NCBI GenBank assembly: GCA_020152595.1
Contig: JAIGNY010002156.1
Coordinates: forward strand, 837,501 to 901,500
Reading direction: 5' to 3'
Length of the DNA: 64,000 bases
Source of the DNA: Chiridota heheva
Taxonomy: Eukaryota > Echinodermata > Holothuroidea > Apodida > Chiridotidae
Positions 38,326 to 50,394 of this stretch are shown here, piece after piece. The position numbers were made by a program, and so were the translations under genes. How positions within the stretch are numbered: the stretch's first letter is position 1; each line of letters starts with the position of its first letter. The notes under the pieces were generated by a model that saw only the letters and a list, made by a program, of their open reading frames with translations, was not told the DNA's origin and made no database searches.

Positions 38326-39447
38326 GTGGTCAAACGTGTGCATTTCACATGGTAGAGGGCAACAATTAAATGATGATAAAGTAATTGCCATATTTTCTTA
38401 TTCCTATACAGGCAATCTACAAACTCTAGTTAATTTGAGGCATTTGGCGTCATTCTATTTGAGACCAGCCCTGACCACTCGATTATTTTTGACGAGTTGT
38501 GATTTCGTTTTGAATAGGTGCCTCAACTTCTGTGGTCTGTAAATGGAAATTTGTTTCAAGCAGGGTTGTTTTGGTAGTGTTTGTGGGTTTGTTATTGTGT
38601 TATTCTTGGTAAAATATCAATTTGAAATATATTTCTTGGTCCTTTTTTGGGGTAATTTGGCCATTAAAGAGAGTTCATTGATTTTTTTAATCCGAATAGG
38701 TTAAAAACTGCCGTGCTCTTGACTTTCGACAGGTTTGTAAATGAGGTTGAACTTTTAACTAAAATATTTGCAAAAATAACATTCATTTACCCATTCTTTG
38801 ACCATGAAATCATCGTCGGCCGCAAATGGCATGTTTAAACTCATTATGTATTCATAAATACGAGTGGGTGTGAATACGTACAGAAGAAAAGGAAGGACTA
38901 TTGAGAGTTTGGGGATTGACTGTATATGGAGGTATAATCGAGTTTAAAAACACAGAATTTTGTAGAATCACATCCCCAAAATCTTTGTATTCTAGTAAAA
39001 TGCATCAAGTGGTCAATTGTTTTCAATGAAAGCTAAAAAATTAAATCAAAAAGTTTCCAAACTTAAAGTAAAGGTACTTGATTTTCAAAGAAACTCATTA
39101 AAATTGCCATGGGAGTGCCGTGATATGACAACTATTACTACAGTACACCAGTCACTTTATGAGTTTAAAAATTGGGTATGTTCTGCACAACGTAATATCA
39201 ATGTAGTTTTTTAACCATTGTTTCAATCTCTTATAATATGTGTTTGGAATGCACTTTTGACTAGATTATTTCTTTAAAAATCAGTATTCAAGCAGGTATT
39301 GACTACAGTTTTGCTATATGTATTGTAACAACAAGCAAGGCAACTACAGATGCAGTTTTGTGAAAATGTTCTGCCTTACAATCAAAACTTCAAAAGCTCA
39401 TGATTTTAGATATATAAATATATGTATGTTAACTTCTTGTTTTTCAG

Positions 39448-39528
39448 CCCCCACCAACATTAGATGAACAGGGACGCTGTGCAAAAATGATTTTAAAAAG
39501 AAAGCCTGAGGAGTTTCACCTATGGGAG
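39448..39528 (+). CDS. Orphan 81-nt exon of an unidentified gene
   Basis: A textbook acceptor (AACTTCTTGTTTTTCAG) and a GAG|GTAAAA donor border exactly 27 codons, open in one frame only: PPPTLDEQGRCAKMILKRKP then EEFHLWE. The composition and borders look like a genuine coding exon, unlike the AT-rich surroundings. I do not recognise the protein and found no partner exon with confidence. The downstream intron begins with the purine-rich minisatellite and contains the 4.1-kb satellite block. It could also belong to a decayed gene. Confidence 0.6.
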
Positions 39529-39529
39529 G

Positions 39530-39800
39530 TAAAATTGGGAAATGACATGAAATTGAAGGCAATTGGTCAAATTGAAGTTTGTCAATTAATTGCCTAAAAA
39601 TGAAGGAAATTTAGGAAAATTGCCAAATATGAACGGATTTTCCCGAAAATTAACAAAAACTGTCACCAGAATGTTAAGTGAAATTTCCTTTAAAGCCATC
39701 AGAAAAATTTCCCGAAATTAAAGGTGAAATTATTGGAAACATTTCAGAAATTCGACAAACATTTCCTCAAAATCGAAGAGAATTGCCTGAATATAAATAA
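39530..39800. repeat. Degenerate TTTCCCGAAA-type minisatellite
   Basis: Units such as GGAAATTTAGGAAAATTGCC, GGATTTTCCCGAAAATTAAC and AATTTCCCGAAATTAAAGG repeat with a period near 22 bases. It borders the large satellite block directly. Confidence 0.75.
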
Positions 39801-39883
39801 AAATGTTCAGATTGAACAAGGTTTCCCTGACTTGCAAATCTTTAAGAGGGTTTTCATTGATTTGCTTAAGTGCCCTGTTCTGC

Positions 39884-42800
39884 TAGAGGGTATCCCTGAC
39901 CCGCTGCCAGAGGGTATCCCCGACCCGCTGCCAGAGGGTATCCCCGACCCGCTGCCAGAGGGTATCCCCGGCCCGCTGCCAGAGGGTATCCCCGGCCCGC
40001 TGCCAGAGGGTATCCCCGGCCGTATCCGCTGCCAGAGGGTATCCGCTGCCAGAGGGTATCCGCTGCCAGAGGGTATCCGCTGCCAGAGGGTATCCGCTGC
40101 CAGAGGGTATCCGCTGCCAGAGGGTATCCGCTGCCAGAGGGTATCCGCTGCCAGAGGGTATCCGCTGCCAGAGGGTATCCGCTGCCAGAGGGTATCCGCT
40201 GCCAGAGGGTATCCGCTGCCAGAGGGTATCCGCTGCCAGAGGGTATCCGCTGCCAGAGGGTATCCGCTGCCAGAGGGTATCCGCTGCCAGAGGGTATCCC
40301 CGACCAGAGGGTATCCCCGACCAGAGGGTATCCCCGACCAGAGGGTATCCCCTGACCAGAGGGTATCCCCGACCAGAGGGTATCCCCGACCAGAGGGTAT
40401 CCCCGACCAGAGGGTATCCCCGACCAGAGGGTATCCCCGACCAGAGGGTATCCCCTGACCAGAGGGTATCCCCGACCAGAGGGTATCCCCTGACCAGAGG
40501 GTATCCCCGACCAGAGGGTATCCCCGACCAGAGGGTATCCCCGACCAGAGGGTATCCCCCGACCAGAGGGTATCCCCGACCAGAGGGTATCCCCGACCAG
40601 AGGGTATCCCCCGACCAGAGGGTATCCCCCGACCAGAGGGTATCCCCGACCAGAGGGTATCCCCTGACCAGAGGGTATCCCCGACCAGAGGGTATCCCCG
40701 ACCAGAGGGTATCCCCGACCAGAGGGTATCCCCGACCAGAGGGTATCCCCCGACCAGAGGGTATCCCCGACCAGAGGGTATCCCCCGCCCAGAGGGTATC
40801 CCCCGGCCAGAGGGTATCCCCGGCCAGAGGGTATCCCCGGCCAGAGGGTATCCCCCGGCCAGAGGGTATCCGCCGGCCAGAGGGTATCCGCCCGGCCAGA
40901 GGGTATCCGCTGCCAGAGGGTATCCGCTGCCAGAGGGTATCCGCTGCCAGAGGGTATCCGCTGCCAGAGGGTATCCCCCGACCAGAGGGTATCCCCCGAC
41001 CAGAGGGTATCCCCCGACCAGAGGGTATCCCCCGACCAGAGGGTATCCCCCGACCAGAGGGTATCCCCGACCAGAGGGTATCCCCGACCAGAGGGTATCC
41101 CCGACCAGAGGGTATCCCCGACCAGAGGGTATCCCCGACCAGAGGGTATCCCCCGACCAGAGGGTATCCCCGACCCGCTGCGGAGGGTATCCCCGACCCG
41201 CTGCGGAGGGTATCCCCGACCGCTGCGGAGGGTATCCCCGACCGCTGCGGAGGGTATCCCCGACCCGCTGCGGAGGGTATCCCCGACCGCTGCGGAGGGT
41301 ATCCCCGACCGCTGCGGAGGGTATCCCCGACCCGCTGCGGAGGGTATCCCCGACCCGCTGCCGAGGGTATCCCCGACCCGCTGCGGAGGGTATCCCCGAC
41401 CGCTGCGGAGGGTATCCCCGACCGCTGCCGGAGGGTATCCCCCGACCCGCTGCCGGAGGGTATCCCCCGACCCGCTGCCGGAGGGTATCCCCCGACCCGC
41501 TGCCGGAGGGTATCCCCCGACCCGCTGCCGGAGGGTATCCGTGACTCGCTGCCGGAGGGTCCCCTGACCCGCTGCCGGAGGGTATCCCTGACCCGCTGCC
41601 AGGGGGTATTGCTGCCAGAGGGTATCCCTGACCCGCTGCCAGAGGGTATCCCTGACCTGCTGCCAGAGGGTATTGCTGCCAGAGGGTATCCCTGACCCGC
41701 TGCCAGAGGGTATCCCTGATCCGCTGCCAGAGGGTATCCCTGATCCGCTGCCAGAGGGTCCCCCTGACCCGCTCTCAGAGGGTATCCCTGACCTGCTGCC
41801 AGAGGGCATCCCTGATCCGCTGCCAGAGGGAATCCCTCGCCCGCTGCCAGAGGGAATCCCTCACCCGCTGCCATAAGGGAATCCCTCGCTCGCTGCCAGA
41901 GGTTATCCCTCACTCGCTGCCAGAGGGTATCCCTGACCTGCTAGAGGGTATCCCTCACTCGCTGCCAGAGGGTATCCTTGACCTGCTAGAGGGTATCTCT
42001 GACCTTTACAAGAGGATAACCCTGACCTTTACAAGAGGATAACCCTGACCTTTACAAGAAGATAACCTTGACCTTTACAAAAGGATAAACCTGAACTTTA
42101 CAAGAGGATAACCTTGACCTTTACAAGAGGATAACCCTGACCTTTACAAGAGGATAACCTTGACCTTTACAAGAGGATAACCCTGACCTTTGAAGGAGGA
42201 TAACCCTGACCTTTACAGGAGGATAACCCTGACCTTTACAGGAGGATAACCCTGACCTTTACAAGAGGATAACCCTGACCTTTACAAGAAGATAACCTTG
42301 ACCTTTACAAAAGGATAAACCTGAACTTTACAAGAGGATAACCTTGACCTTTACAAGAGGATAACCCTGACCTTTACAAGAGGATAACCTTGACCTTTAC
42401 AAGAGGATAACCCTGACCTTTGAAGGAGGATAACCCTGACCTTTACAGGAGGATAACCCTGACCTTTACAGGAGGATAACCCTGACCTTTACAAAAGGAT
42501 AACCCTGACCTTTACAAAAGGATAACCCTGACCTTTACAAAAGGATAACCCTGACCTTTAACAAGAGGATAACCCTGACCTTAACAGGAGGATAACCCTG
42601 ACCTTTACAGGAGGATAACCCTGACCTTTACACGAGGATAACCCTGACCTTTACAAAAGGATAACGCTGACCTTTACAGGAGGATAACCCTGACCTTTAC
42701 AGGAGGTTATCCCTGACCTTTACAGGAGGATAACCCTCACCTTTACAGGAGGATAACCCTGACCTTTACAGGAGGATAACCCTGACCTTTACAGGAGGTT

Positions 42801-43975
42801 AACCCTGACCTTTACAGGAGGTTAACCCTGACCTTTACAGGAGGTTATCCCTGACCTTTACAGGAGGATATCCCTGACCCTTACAGGAGGGTATCCCTGA
42901 CCCTTACAGGAGGGTATTCCTGACCTTTACAGGAGGGTATCCCTGACCTCAACTGCTGGAGGGTATCACTCAACTGCCGGAGGGTATCACTCAACTGCCG
43001 GAGGGTACCCCTGAACTTTACAGGAGGGTATCCCTCAACTGCTGGAGGGTGTCCTCAACTGTCGGAGGGTATCCCTCACCTTCCGAAGGGTATCCCTCAC
43101 CTTCCGAAGGGTATCCCTGACTTGCTAAAGGGTATTTCTGACTTGCTAAAGGGTATTCCTGACTTGCTAAAGGGTATTCCTGACTTGCTAAAGGGTATTC
43201 CTGACTTGCTAAAGGGTATTCCTGACTTGCTAAAGGGTATTCCTGACTTGCTAAAGGGTATTCCTGACTTGCTAAAGGGTATTCCTGACTTGCTAAAAGG
43301 GTATTCCTGACTTGCTAAAGGGTATTCCTGACTTGCTAAAGGGTATTCCTGACTTGCTAAAGGGTATTCCTGACTTGCTAAAGGGTATTCCTGACTTGCT
43401 AAAGGGTATTCCTGACTTGCTAAAGGGTATTCCTGACTTGCTAAAGGGTATTCCTGACTTGCTAAAGGGTATTCCTGACTTGCTAAAGAGTATTCCTGAC
43501 TTGCTAAAGAGTATTCCTGACTTGCTAAAGAGTATTCCTGACTTGCTAAAGAGTATTCCTGACTTGCTAAAGAGTATTCCTGACTTGCTAAAGAGTATTC
43601 CTGACTTGCTAAAGAGTATTCCTGACTTGCTAAAGAGTATTCCTGACTTGCTAAAGAGTATTCCTGACTTGCTTAAGAGTATTCGTGACTTGCTTAAGAG
43701 TATTCGTGACTTGCTTAAGAGTATTCCTGACTTGCTAAAGAGTATTCCTGACTTGCTAAAGAGTATTCCTGACTTGCTAAAGAGTATTCCTGACTTGCTA
43801 AATAGTATTCCTGACTTGCTAAATAGTATTCCTGACTTGCTAAAGAGTATTCCTGACTTGCTAAAGAGTATTCCTGACTTGCTAAAGAGTATTCCTGACT
43901 TGCTAAAGAGTATTCCTGACTTGCTAAAGAGTATTCCTGACTTGCTAAAGAGTATTCCTGACTTACTAAAGGGTA
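39884..43975. repeat. 4.1-kb multi-phase minisatellite block
   Basis: Successive homogeneous sub-arrays share the core AGGGTATCCCTGAC. They are: 39,884-40,030 (24-bp units with GACCCGCTGCCAGAGGGTAT); 40,030-40,290 (17-bp GCTGCCAGAGGGTATCC); 40,290-41,165 (17-18-bp GACCAGAGGGTATCCCC); 41,165-41,420 (23-bp, GCTGCGGAGGGTATCCCC); 41,420-41,560 (25-bp, GCTGCCGGAGGGTATCCCCC); 41,560-41,960 (24-bp); 41,990-42,950 (23-bp TTTACAAGAGGATAACCCTG + ACC); 42,950-43,110 (mixed); and 43,110-43,975 (21-bp TTGCTAAAGGGTATTCCTGA + C). The first 2 kb is GC-rich, unlike the surroundings. Long frames on both strands are repeat artefacts. Confidence 0.97.
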
Positions 43976-44099
43976 TGAATTTAGCAGAATTCAATTTTAA
44001 TTTTCGAATTTCTGTGTTGATTTTGGGGCAGCAAAAACTTAAATTTGTATGGACCTCTACCAAAGTTTCGCCGCGAGGCCTGGGTCCTTGATGCGGATG

Positions 44100-44670
44100 A
44101 TACTGTTTCGCAGTGCCTCGTTTGGTAGCCTACTAAAGTACTCTGCCCAAATCCAAATTGTCATGGCAAAGCCATTGGTTTGTGTGTGTTGATACATGTA
44201 CATCGTTTATAGGTAAGTCGAGCAAATTCAAACTTTCGTGAGGAAAATTTGTCTTGCACCCCCAATGGTCAAAGTCTTATTACGCCCGTGACCGTAGCAC
44301 TTGTTAATTAAATGTTGCCACGGCGCTGACATGGTGACCCGTGCTAAAGGATTCCTGCACCATGCTGGTGATCACCCACTGCCCTTCACCTCCACTCAAC
44401 GGGGCGTAAGGAGGGCCACCTCAGCCCCTCACTGGGTGTAAGAAGGGCCACCCCAGCCCTCCACGTGGCTTAAGAAGGGCCACTGCAGCTCTCAACTGGC
44501 GTAAGAATGAGATGGGCTGCAAAAACTCAAAATATTTCCCAGTAACAAGTAGAAAAAGTATACTGGTAAATCAACAATTGTATGTTCATCATTTCTAAAT
44601 TTAACCTACCAAGCGGGAAGAAAGCCTGCAACTGGGAAGGTGAATTCTATTTGGGGTTTTCATAAAGTTT
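44100..44670. other. No gene seen; GC-richer degenerate repeat near 44,350-44,510
   Basis: AAGGGCCACC.CAGCCCT-like phrases recur three to four times at 44,400-44,500 (period about 40). Otherwise there is nothing I can support. Confidence 0.4.
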
Positions 44671-44674
44671 ATTT

Positions 44675-44965
44675 CCCGGTTGCATGCATGCTTTATTTTG
44701 ATGACAAATTATTAACATCCGAAATTGAAGGAAAATGCGTATAATTGTTGGAAATTTTGTTCGGTTTTGATAACAGTTCCTGAAAATTTCTCGAAATTGA
44801 CAGTGCTTTCCCGAAAAGTGAAGAATTTTTCTGCAAATTGAAGAAAATTACCCGGAAATTAAGGATGATTTCACGAAAATGAAGGAAATTTCCCGAAAAA
44901 TTAAGATTTCCTGAAAATTGACGAATATTTCTTAAAATTTCACAAAAATTCTGAATTTTTCTGAA
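44675..44965. repeat. Dispersed element with internal TTTCCCGAAA minisatellite, copy A
   Basis: The unique part (GTTGCATGCATGCTTTATTT, TGATGACAAATTATTAACAT) and the start of the minisatellite match 48,098-48,310 base by base with moderate divergence. The duplicated segment thus includes flank and array together. Confidence 0.8.
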
Positions 44966-44999
44966 AGTTTAACAATTCAGCGCGGGCCAAAAGGTAAAG

Positions 45000-46410
45000 A
45001 TCTAATTTTAAATTGTTTTGCTTTGAAAGTTATTGTGGGGTAAGGACCATGTTCGCATGGCCGTGATATAACAACTTCACCTCTCTATCTCATTTTTTTA
45101 TATTCCTATATTGTAGACTGCTTAAAAGTTTTGGTCCAAACTTGAAGAGTTGATAAAAGCCTGCAGATTTTTTATCCCAAAGTCAAGATTTTTGCCGGGT
45201 CAAAATGAAAGATTTGGGGCCAAACTGAAAGATGTTTTGTCCAAAATGGAGGATTTTTGATGCAAACATACGCTTTCAAAAAATGTGATCTTCTGTTTTT
45301 ACACAATTGGTCATTTGATATTTCAGTTAATTATGTTTAAGGCTTTGACATTTTTTTTTTTGGCGGAGGGGAGGGGGTGGCTATGATATTTTTTGGGGGG
45401 ATTAACCACCATAGATACGCCACTGACCCCCCCTCCCCCGTCCCCCTTTTTTCTTTTCTTTTTTTTGGTTGGAGTTTCACCAATACACTTCTGACACTAA
45501 AGCTAGACATCTTCATGGCTTGACCTTGGATTCCAAGGCCTCGCCCATCCATATTTTTTTTATTTTTTCTGCAAATCCTGGATCGGTCCCTGACGATAAA
45601 AAGTAACACGTGTTCTTGCCAAATGACAAGGTACACATTCAAGAAGGAATATCTTTCACAAAAACAAATTTTAGTTCATGTAGAATGTGTGCACCCAGAA
45701 TTTTACGTCACCTTTCTCCTAAGCTTTTCAATGTGTTCACTTATACCACTTGTGTACGATCAAATTGTTGTCTTATCATGGCGGGGGCGTAACTGGTCAT
45801 GTTGAGCAGTACTGAAGAGCACTGTCGTGTTGCATCGGCTACTGTCCGATCGCGAAGTGCAGAGGCCCGCTTGAGTTCCCGGAAAAAATTCTTTTGGACT
45901 ACAAAGATGGAATATTGCGTGCTTACTAGTAGGAAATAATTTTGTTTAAATGAGAAATTAGCAAATTATTCCATAAATAAGTTACCGTTTGTGAAGAAGT
46001 ACTGTTGTTAATCACAACATATAATCGAAATTAGATTTAAGTTTTGCTCCGCAAAAAGTGTTCTCTGGACGATTTTGGCGTCTGTGAGTATTCGACGCCC
46101 TCTCACAAAGCTCCACTGGGGCGTTGCTCGGGCCCCTGCCACAACGCTACTGCTAATGACCGTCCTTGAATTTCATAAAATACCTTTCATAAAATATCTT
46201 TCATAAAATATCATTTGTAGTTCAATTTACCTGATTTCAGGGCCCGTCTTGGACCCCAAATGTAGCTTTCCGGAGGGTCTGGATTTTTCTTAGCTTAAAA
46301 CCCAAGGATCATGACTGCATGATGCAGGGCCGTTATTCTCATTTGGAAAGTGCGGGACATGGCTTCTTATCCAAAAAGTAGGGGCCACTAAAGCAAATTG
46401 ATGAAAAGTG
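45000..46410. other. Intergenic sequence, no gene seen
   Basis: It contains G/C homopolymer tracts (45,361-45,450) and a CGCCACTGACCCCCC phrase at 45,419 that resembles a CAGTGGCG-type hAT end in reverse orientation. No exon is supported. Confidence 0.4.
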
Positions 46411-46420
46411 GGGGACATAT

Positions 46421-46872
46421 CCCCCACGTCCCCCCATCCTCCCACGTTCCCCACATCCTCCCACGTTCCCCACATCCTCCCACGTTCCCCACATCCTCCC
46501 ACGTTCCCCACATCCTCCCACGTTCCCCACATCCTCCCACGTTCCCCACATCCTCCCACGTTCCCCACATCCTACCACGTCCCCACATCCTCCCATGTCC
46601 CCACATCCTCCCACGTTCCCCACATCCTACCACGTTCCCCCATCCTACCACGTCCCCACATCCTACCACGTCCTCCCACGTGCCCCTTATTCTCCCACGT
46701 CCCCACATCCTCCCACGTCCCCACATCCTCCCACGTCCCCCCACATCCTCCCACATCCTTCCACGGCCCCCATATCCTTTTATGTCCCCACATCCTTCCA
46801 CGTCCCCAACATTTTTCCACGTCCCCCACCCACATCCTCCCTCTTCTCCCACATCCTCCCACTTCTCCCCAC
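46421..46872. repeat. GC-rich minisatellite, 17-19-bp units
   Basis: The unit CCACATCCTCCCACGTTCC (19 bp), with 17-18-bp variants lacking TT, covers about 450 bases and changes gradually to looser variants (CCTACCACGTCCCC, CCTTCCACGTCCCC). All frames stay open by periodicity, so the long peptides rich in SHVPHILPRP or GGCGERGRMW are artefacts. Confidence 0.96.
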
Positions 46873-46899
46873 ATTCCCCAACCCCTGTTACCGCCGGGA

Positions 46900-48095
46900 A
46901 TTAATGCCTGTCATGATGGGGAAACTATTCAGATTAAGTTTTTCATTTACTCTCTGCAAACACGAACTCAAAATTGCTTTATAAATATTCTAAACACTAG
47001 CTTTATCACCTAACTACTCATTTCCCGTAAATATGTTAAAGCCGTTCCCATTTTCAATGTTTGGCCGAGTAATATTCAGGAAGCACGCCGGGTGAATTTT
47101 AATGAAAACCGCTGAAACCGATACCTAGCTAAGCTAGGACAAATATGTACGCACAGAAAATTAAGAGCACTGAAATACTGGTTTTGCTTGTACCATGGAG
47201 GGATTTTTTTTAAACTCCGTGCTTGTATATAGCAGAGCGGTCGTGTCACTCGTGGGATGGGGTGGGAGAGAGAGGGAGGGGGCTAAGCTGATTAGGACCC
47301 CCTCCCAAACAGTAGGCCCGTGGCCATGCATTTGAAAGGGGGGTTCGTTTTATGTTTAAAAGGGAAAACAACATAGAATTCCGGATGCTTATTATTCTTT
47401 TAGACTTCAAAAGGGCACTTTCTCAACAAGGGGGATCGGACGAACGCCCCCCCCCCTCCCCCGGCATGAACAGGATAGCAATGACACAAATTTCATCTTG
47501 TCTGGTTGACCCCTTATTCTAACTCAATTGAGAATTGAGTGCAATTATTATCCTGTCTGGGAAAGACACGAAAGCGTCTAGGAGGGTATTATAAACATTA
47601 ATTTCCGATTTCCAAAGGAAATAGTAGTAACTACAATTGGGTGCTATGCTCGTGCAATGAACAGCTCCAGGGGCGGATATATGAAAATCACAAGGAGGGG
47701 GTCTAGTTATTATTTGCAATTTCACAAAATGACTCGACTTGGGACTCAAAAGTTTAATGTTTAACCGCGTTTTACAACTTTGGACGCAGGGGTAGAGGTG
47801 GGGTATATTTTAGTATATTTTTGTTCAGTGGACAAGCCATTCTAAAACATGAAGCTTTTAATAAGATAAAAATGATACACAAGTTTCAGCTGAAAAAGTG
47901 CGAGAGTAATTAAAGAATTTGTTTACCAAATGACAGCCGTCGAGAGGAGGGGTCAAGGCAGTGGCGTGTCAAGCTTTTCGTTTTTGAAGGGGCTTAAGCC
48001 CCCCCCCTTCTCAAAAGGAAATTGAGGGCCGGTTTTAGATTAATGAGGACAGAGGTGTAGGAAGTTATGGACCCCCGGAAAGAGTTTCTATTTCT
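46900..48095. other. Intergenic sequence, no gene seen
   Basis: Several remnants of GGCGGATATATG- and CAGTGGCGTGTC-type phrases (47,650 and 47,960) suggest solitary ends of hAT-like elements. C-rich runs lie at 47,450 and 47,998. Confidence 0.4.
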
Positions 48096-48097
48096 TT

Positions 48098-48495
48098 GTT
48101 GCATGCATGTTTTATTTTGATGACAAATTATTAACATAAAATTGAAGGAAAATGCGTAAAATTGGTTTAAATTTTGGCAACAGTTCCTGAAAAAGTATTG
48201 AAATTGATAGTACATTCGCGGAAAGTAAAGAATTTTCCTGCAAATTTAAGAAAATTTTCTAGAAATTAAAGAAAATTTCACGAAAAGGAAGAAAGTTTCC
48301 CGAAAAATGAAAAAGATTTCACGAAAATTGACGAAATTTTTCTGCAAATTGAAGAAAATTTCCAGGAAATTAAAGTAAATTTCACAAAAAGGACAATTTT
48401 TCGAAAAATAAAGGAGATTTCCCGAAAATTGACGAAGATTTCCCCGGAGATTGAAGAAAATTTTCCGGAAATTGAAGAAAATTTTACGAGAAGGA
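48098..48495. repeat. Dispersed element with internal TTTCCCGAAA minisatellite, copy B
   Basis: The same unique head as at 44,675 is followed by a longer array of about 22-bp units (GAAGAAAATTTCCAGGAAAT, GAAAGTTTCCCGAAAAATG, GATTTCACGAAAATTGACG). It ends in CCCTGTACCCTAACTAAGG. A similar tail, GGTCCGGGTCCAAGGGTG, lies just before the array at 50,395. Confidence 0.8.
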
Positions 48496-48804
48496 AGAAA
48501 GTTTCCCTGTACCCTAACTAAGGGTGCCAACAAGCAGTTAGCTTGCCCGAAGCAATTTTTTAAATCCACAGTCAATAAAAAGATCAGTTATAACAGTATA
48601 ATATGGGGACTTGTCTGTAATATTTTTGAACTTTACAAACTTAGAAGGTGGGGCAGGAGCGTAGATACCGGGGGTGACTTGTCGGTAAAATTTGAGATTA
48701 GTCTGTAAATCTGCATGACATCAGGTCGGTAAAAAAGATAAGGTTTAGAATCCCATACGAAACAATACTGCAGTCAGATTGTTTGAAGCCAAATCGCCAA
48801 GTGT

Positions 48805-49071
48805 GATATAAACCAAAGAGTGGAAGCTCTTTGCATGTTTACAGAGAGGCAGTTTTTCTTCAAATGCATGGGATCATAACTTAAAGCCTTCGGCCCGTCA
48901 GTAAATCTTATATATTTCCCCCAACCCCACCCCCTTCCTCCCCCTCCCCCCTCACCTAAATATAAACCAAAGAGTGGAAGCTCTTTGCATGTTTACAGAG
49001 AGGCAGTTTTTTCTTCAAATGCATGGGATCCTAACTTAAAGCCTTCGGCCCGTTGGTAAATCTTATATATT
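48805..49071. repeat. Direct duplication, two copies of about 110 bp
   Basis: 48,805-48,916 and 48,958-49,071 share TATAAACCAAAGAGTGGAAG, CTCTTTGCATGTTTACAGAG, CAAATGCATGGGATC and GCCTTCGGCCCGT almost exactly. The near-identity implies a recent local duplication. Confidence 0.95.
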
Positions 49072-49143
49072 CCCCCTTCCCTTTCCCTTATCTAGTCAAA
49101 ATGGATTACTAAGGCGCTTGGGTGGTAGATTCGAGGGCACGTT

Positions 49144-49515
49144 TATGGTTGGCCATGCGGGTCATAACATCTCTAATAATTTTAATTTCATAATTTTACG
49201 CGCGAAAACTTATTTTCTATTCTCACCTCCAAGGAAACAGCCAATCGGCGACCCGTTTTAGAAGTATGAAATGGAATTGTTACGACGTAAGAAATTACTG
49301 TTACGACGTAATCATTTATTTTTCTTAGGCGTAAGATACGTCTGAAAATTAGTTTCGACGCGTAAAATTGTGTCTATTCTTACGCTTAAAGGAAACAGCC
49401 AATTAGCGACCCGTTTTAGGCGTTCTTATGACGTATGAAATGGTTGTTGCGACGTAAGAATTATTTTTCTTCAGCGTAACATTAGGAGACGTTATGACCC
49501 GCATGGCCAACCATA
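49144..49515. mobile_element. MITE with 24-bp inverted ends
   Basis: The ends ATGGTTGGCCATGCGGGTCA (continuing TAAC) at 49,145 and the exact complement ending at 49,514 are flanked on both sides by CACGT. Inside, an AGGAAACAGCCAAT..GCGACCCGTTTTAG block occurs twice (49,229 and 49,390), each followed by GACGTAAGAA. The element is non-coding and well preserved, so it is relatively young. Its superfamily is uncertain. Confidence 0.9.
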
Positions 49516-50394
49516 CACGTCACTTTCATATGTCGTCAATGGCTTGGAATTGGGTCTCGTAGCACTCTATCAACAGCCCAAGGACATATTTTAATAATAT
49601 TACAAATTATAAGGGGGAAAAAGGTACCGCAGTTGCGAAAACTTTTTCAGTAGGCAGGTAGTAGAAAAAAAAATCCTGTTGTAAAGAGCTGTTAGGCCCC
49701 CAACGTTTTTTATATTTTTCACAATTTAAATTTCAAGATTCAGGGCCATCATTGCTATTTTCTTCAATGAACTTGAAAAATCAGATATATAATCTTTGAA
49801 CGAGGAAGTATTTCGATGTTTGAAAGGGCGCGTATTCTCTTAAAAATGCATCTCTATGTGAAACTTTTTCGTGAAAAGGGGCACATCTCTTTTCTGAAAA
49901 GTGTGTGTGTGGGGTGGGGGGGGGGACGGTGGGGTGGAGACGTTCCCACGGTTCCGTCACCTCTGCCTTGTGCCATTCTTCACACAATCATTACGACTAT
50001 GTACCCATGCCCTGGTGGTTATTTACTTATTTTTGTTATTTATTAGATAAATGACCCATTCACGGTATCCCGGTGAGCCAGTCCGCGTATATGTTTAATC
50101 TGGTTAAATCAAACGTCAGTATCTATTAAGCCACATATCAATTTGGAAATAGGCCTATAACCCAAACCTGGATTTTTCGTAAGTGCGGCATGTCCCCATT
50201 TATCCTTGCAATCATTGTCCGTCCTTCCTCGACGACCAGTTGTCGCGCCCAAACTTTCCTACAAGGGGTCCAAGTAATCCAACGAAAAGATCCAAGCTAA
50301 ATATTGATTACTACGCGCCAACCATGTCGGTTTACGACTTGGTTGTGTTGGGGGCCCCGGTCCGGGTCCAAGGGTGAAACCCCGGTGCAGGTTT

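Noticed and set aside
39866..41913. Overlapping minus-strand frames of 647 and 676 residues and a plus-strand frame of 244 residues
   Set aside because: They are products of the GC-rich minisatellite, which lacks stop codons in several frames on both strands. There is no start context, splice evidence or non-repeat domain.
42000..42900. Telomere-like TAACCCT motifs in the 23-bp satellite
   Set aside because: Each unit has one TAACCCT inside an otherwise unrelated 23-bp repeat. There is no run of CCCTAA, so interstitial telomere sequence is not supported.
43293..44091. Opposed 256- and 259-residue frames with 7-residue repeats
   Set aside because: A perfect 21-bp tandem array is open on both strands by construction, and flanking sequence is non-coding.
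46290..47013. Pro/His- and Gly/Trp-rich frames on both strands
   Set aside because: Artefacts of the 17-19-bp CCACATCCTCCCACGTTCC minisatellite.
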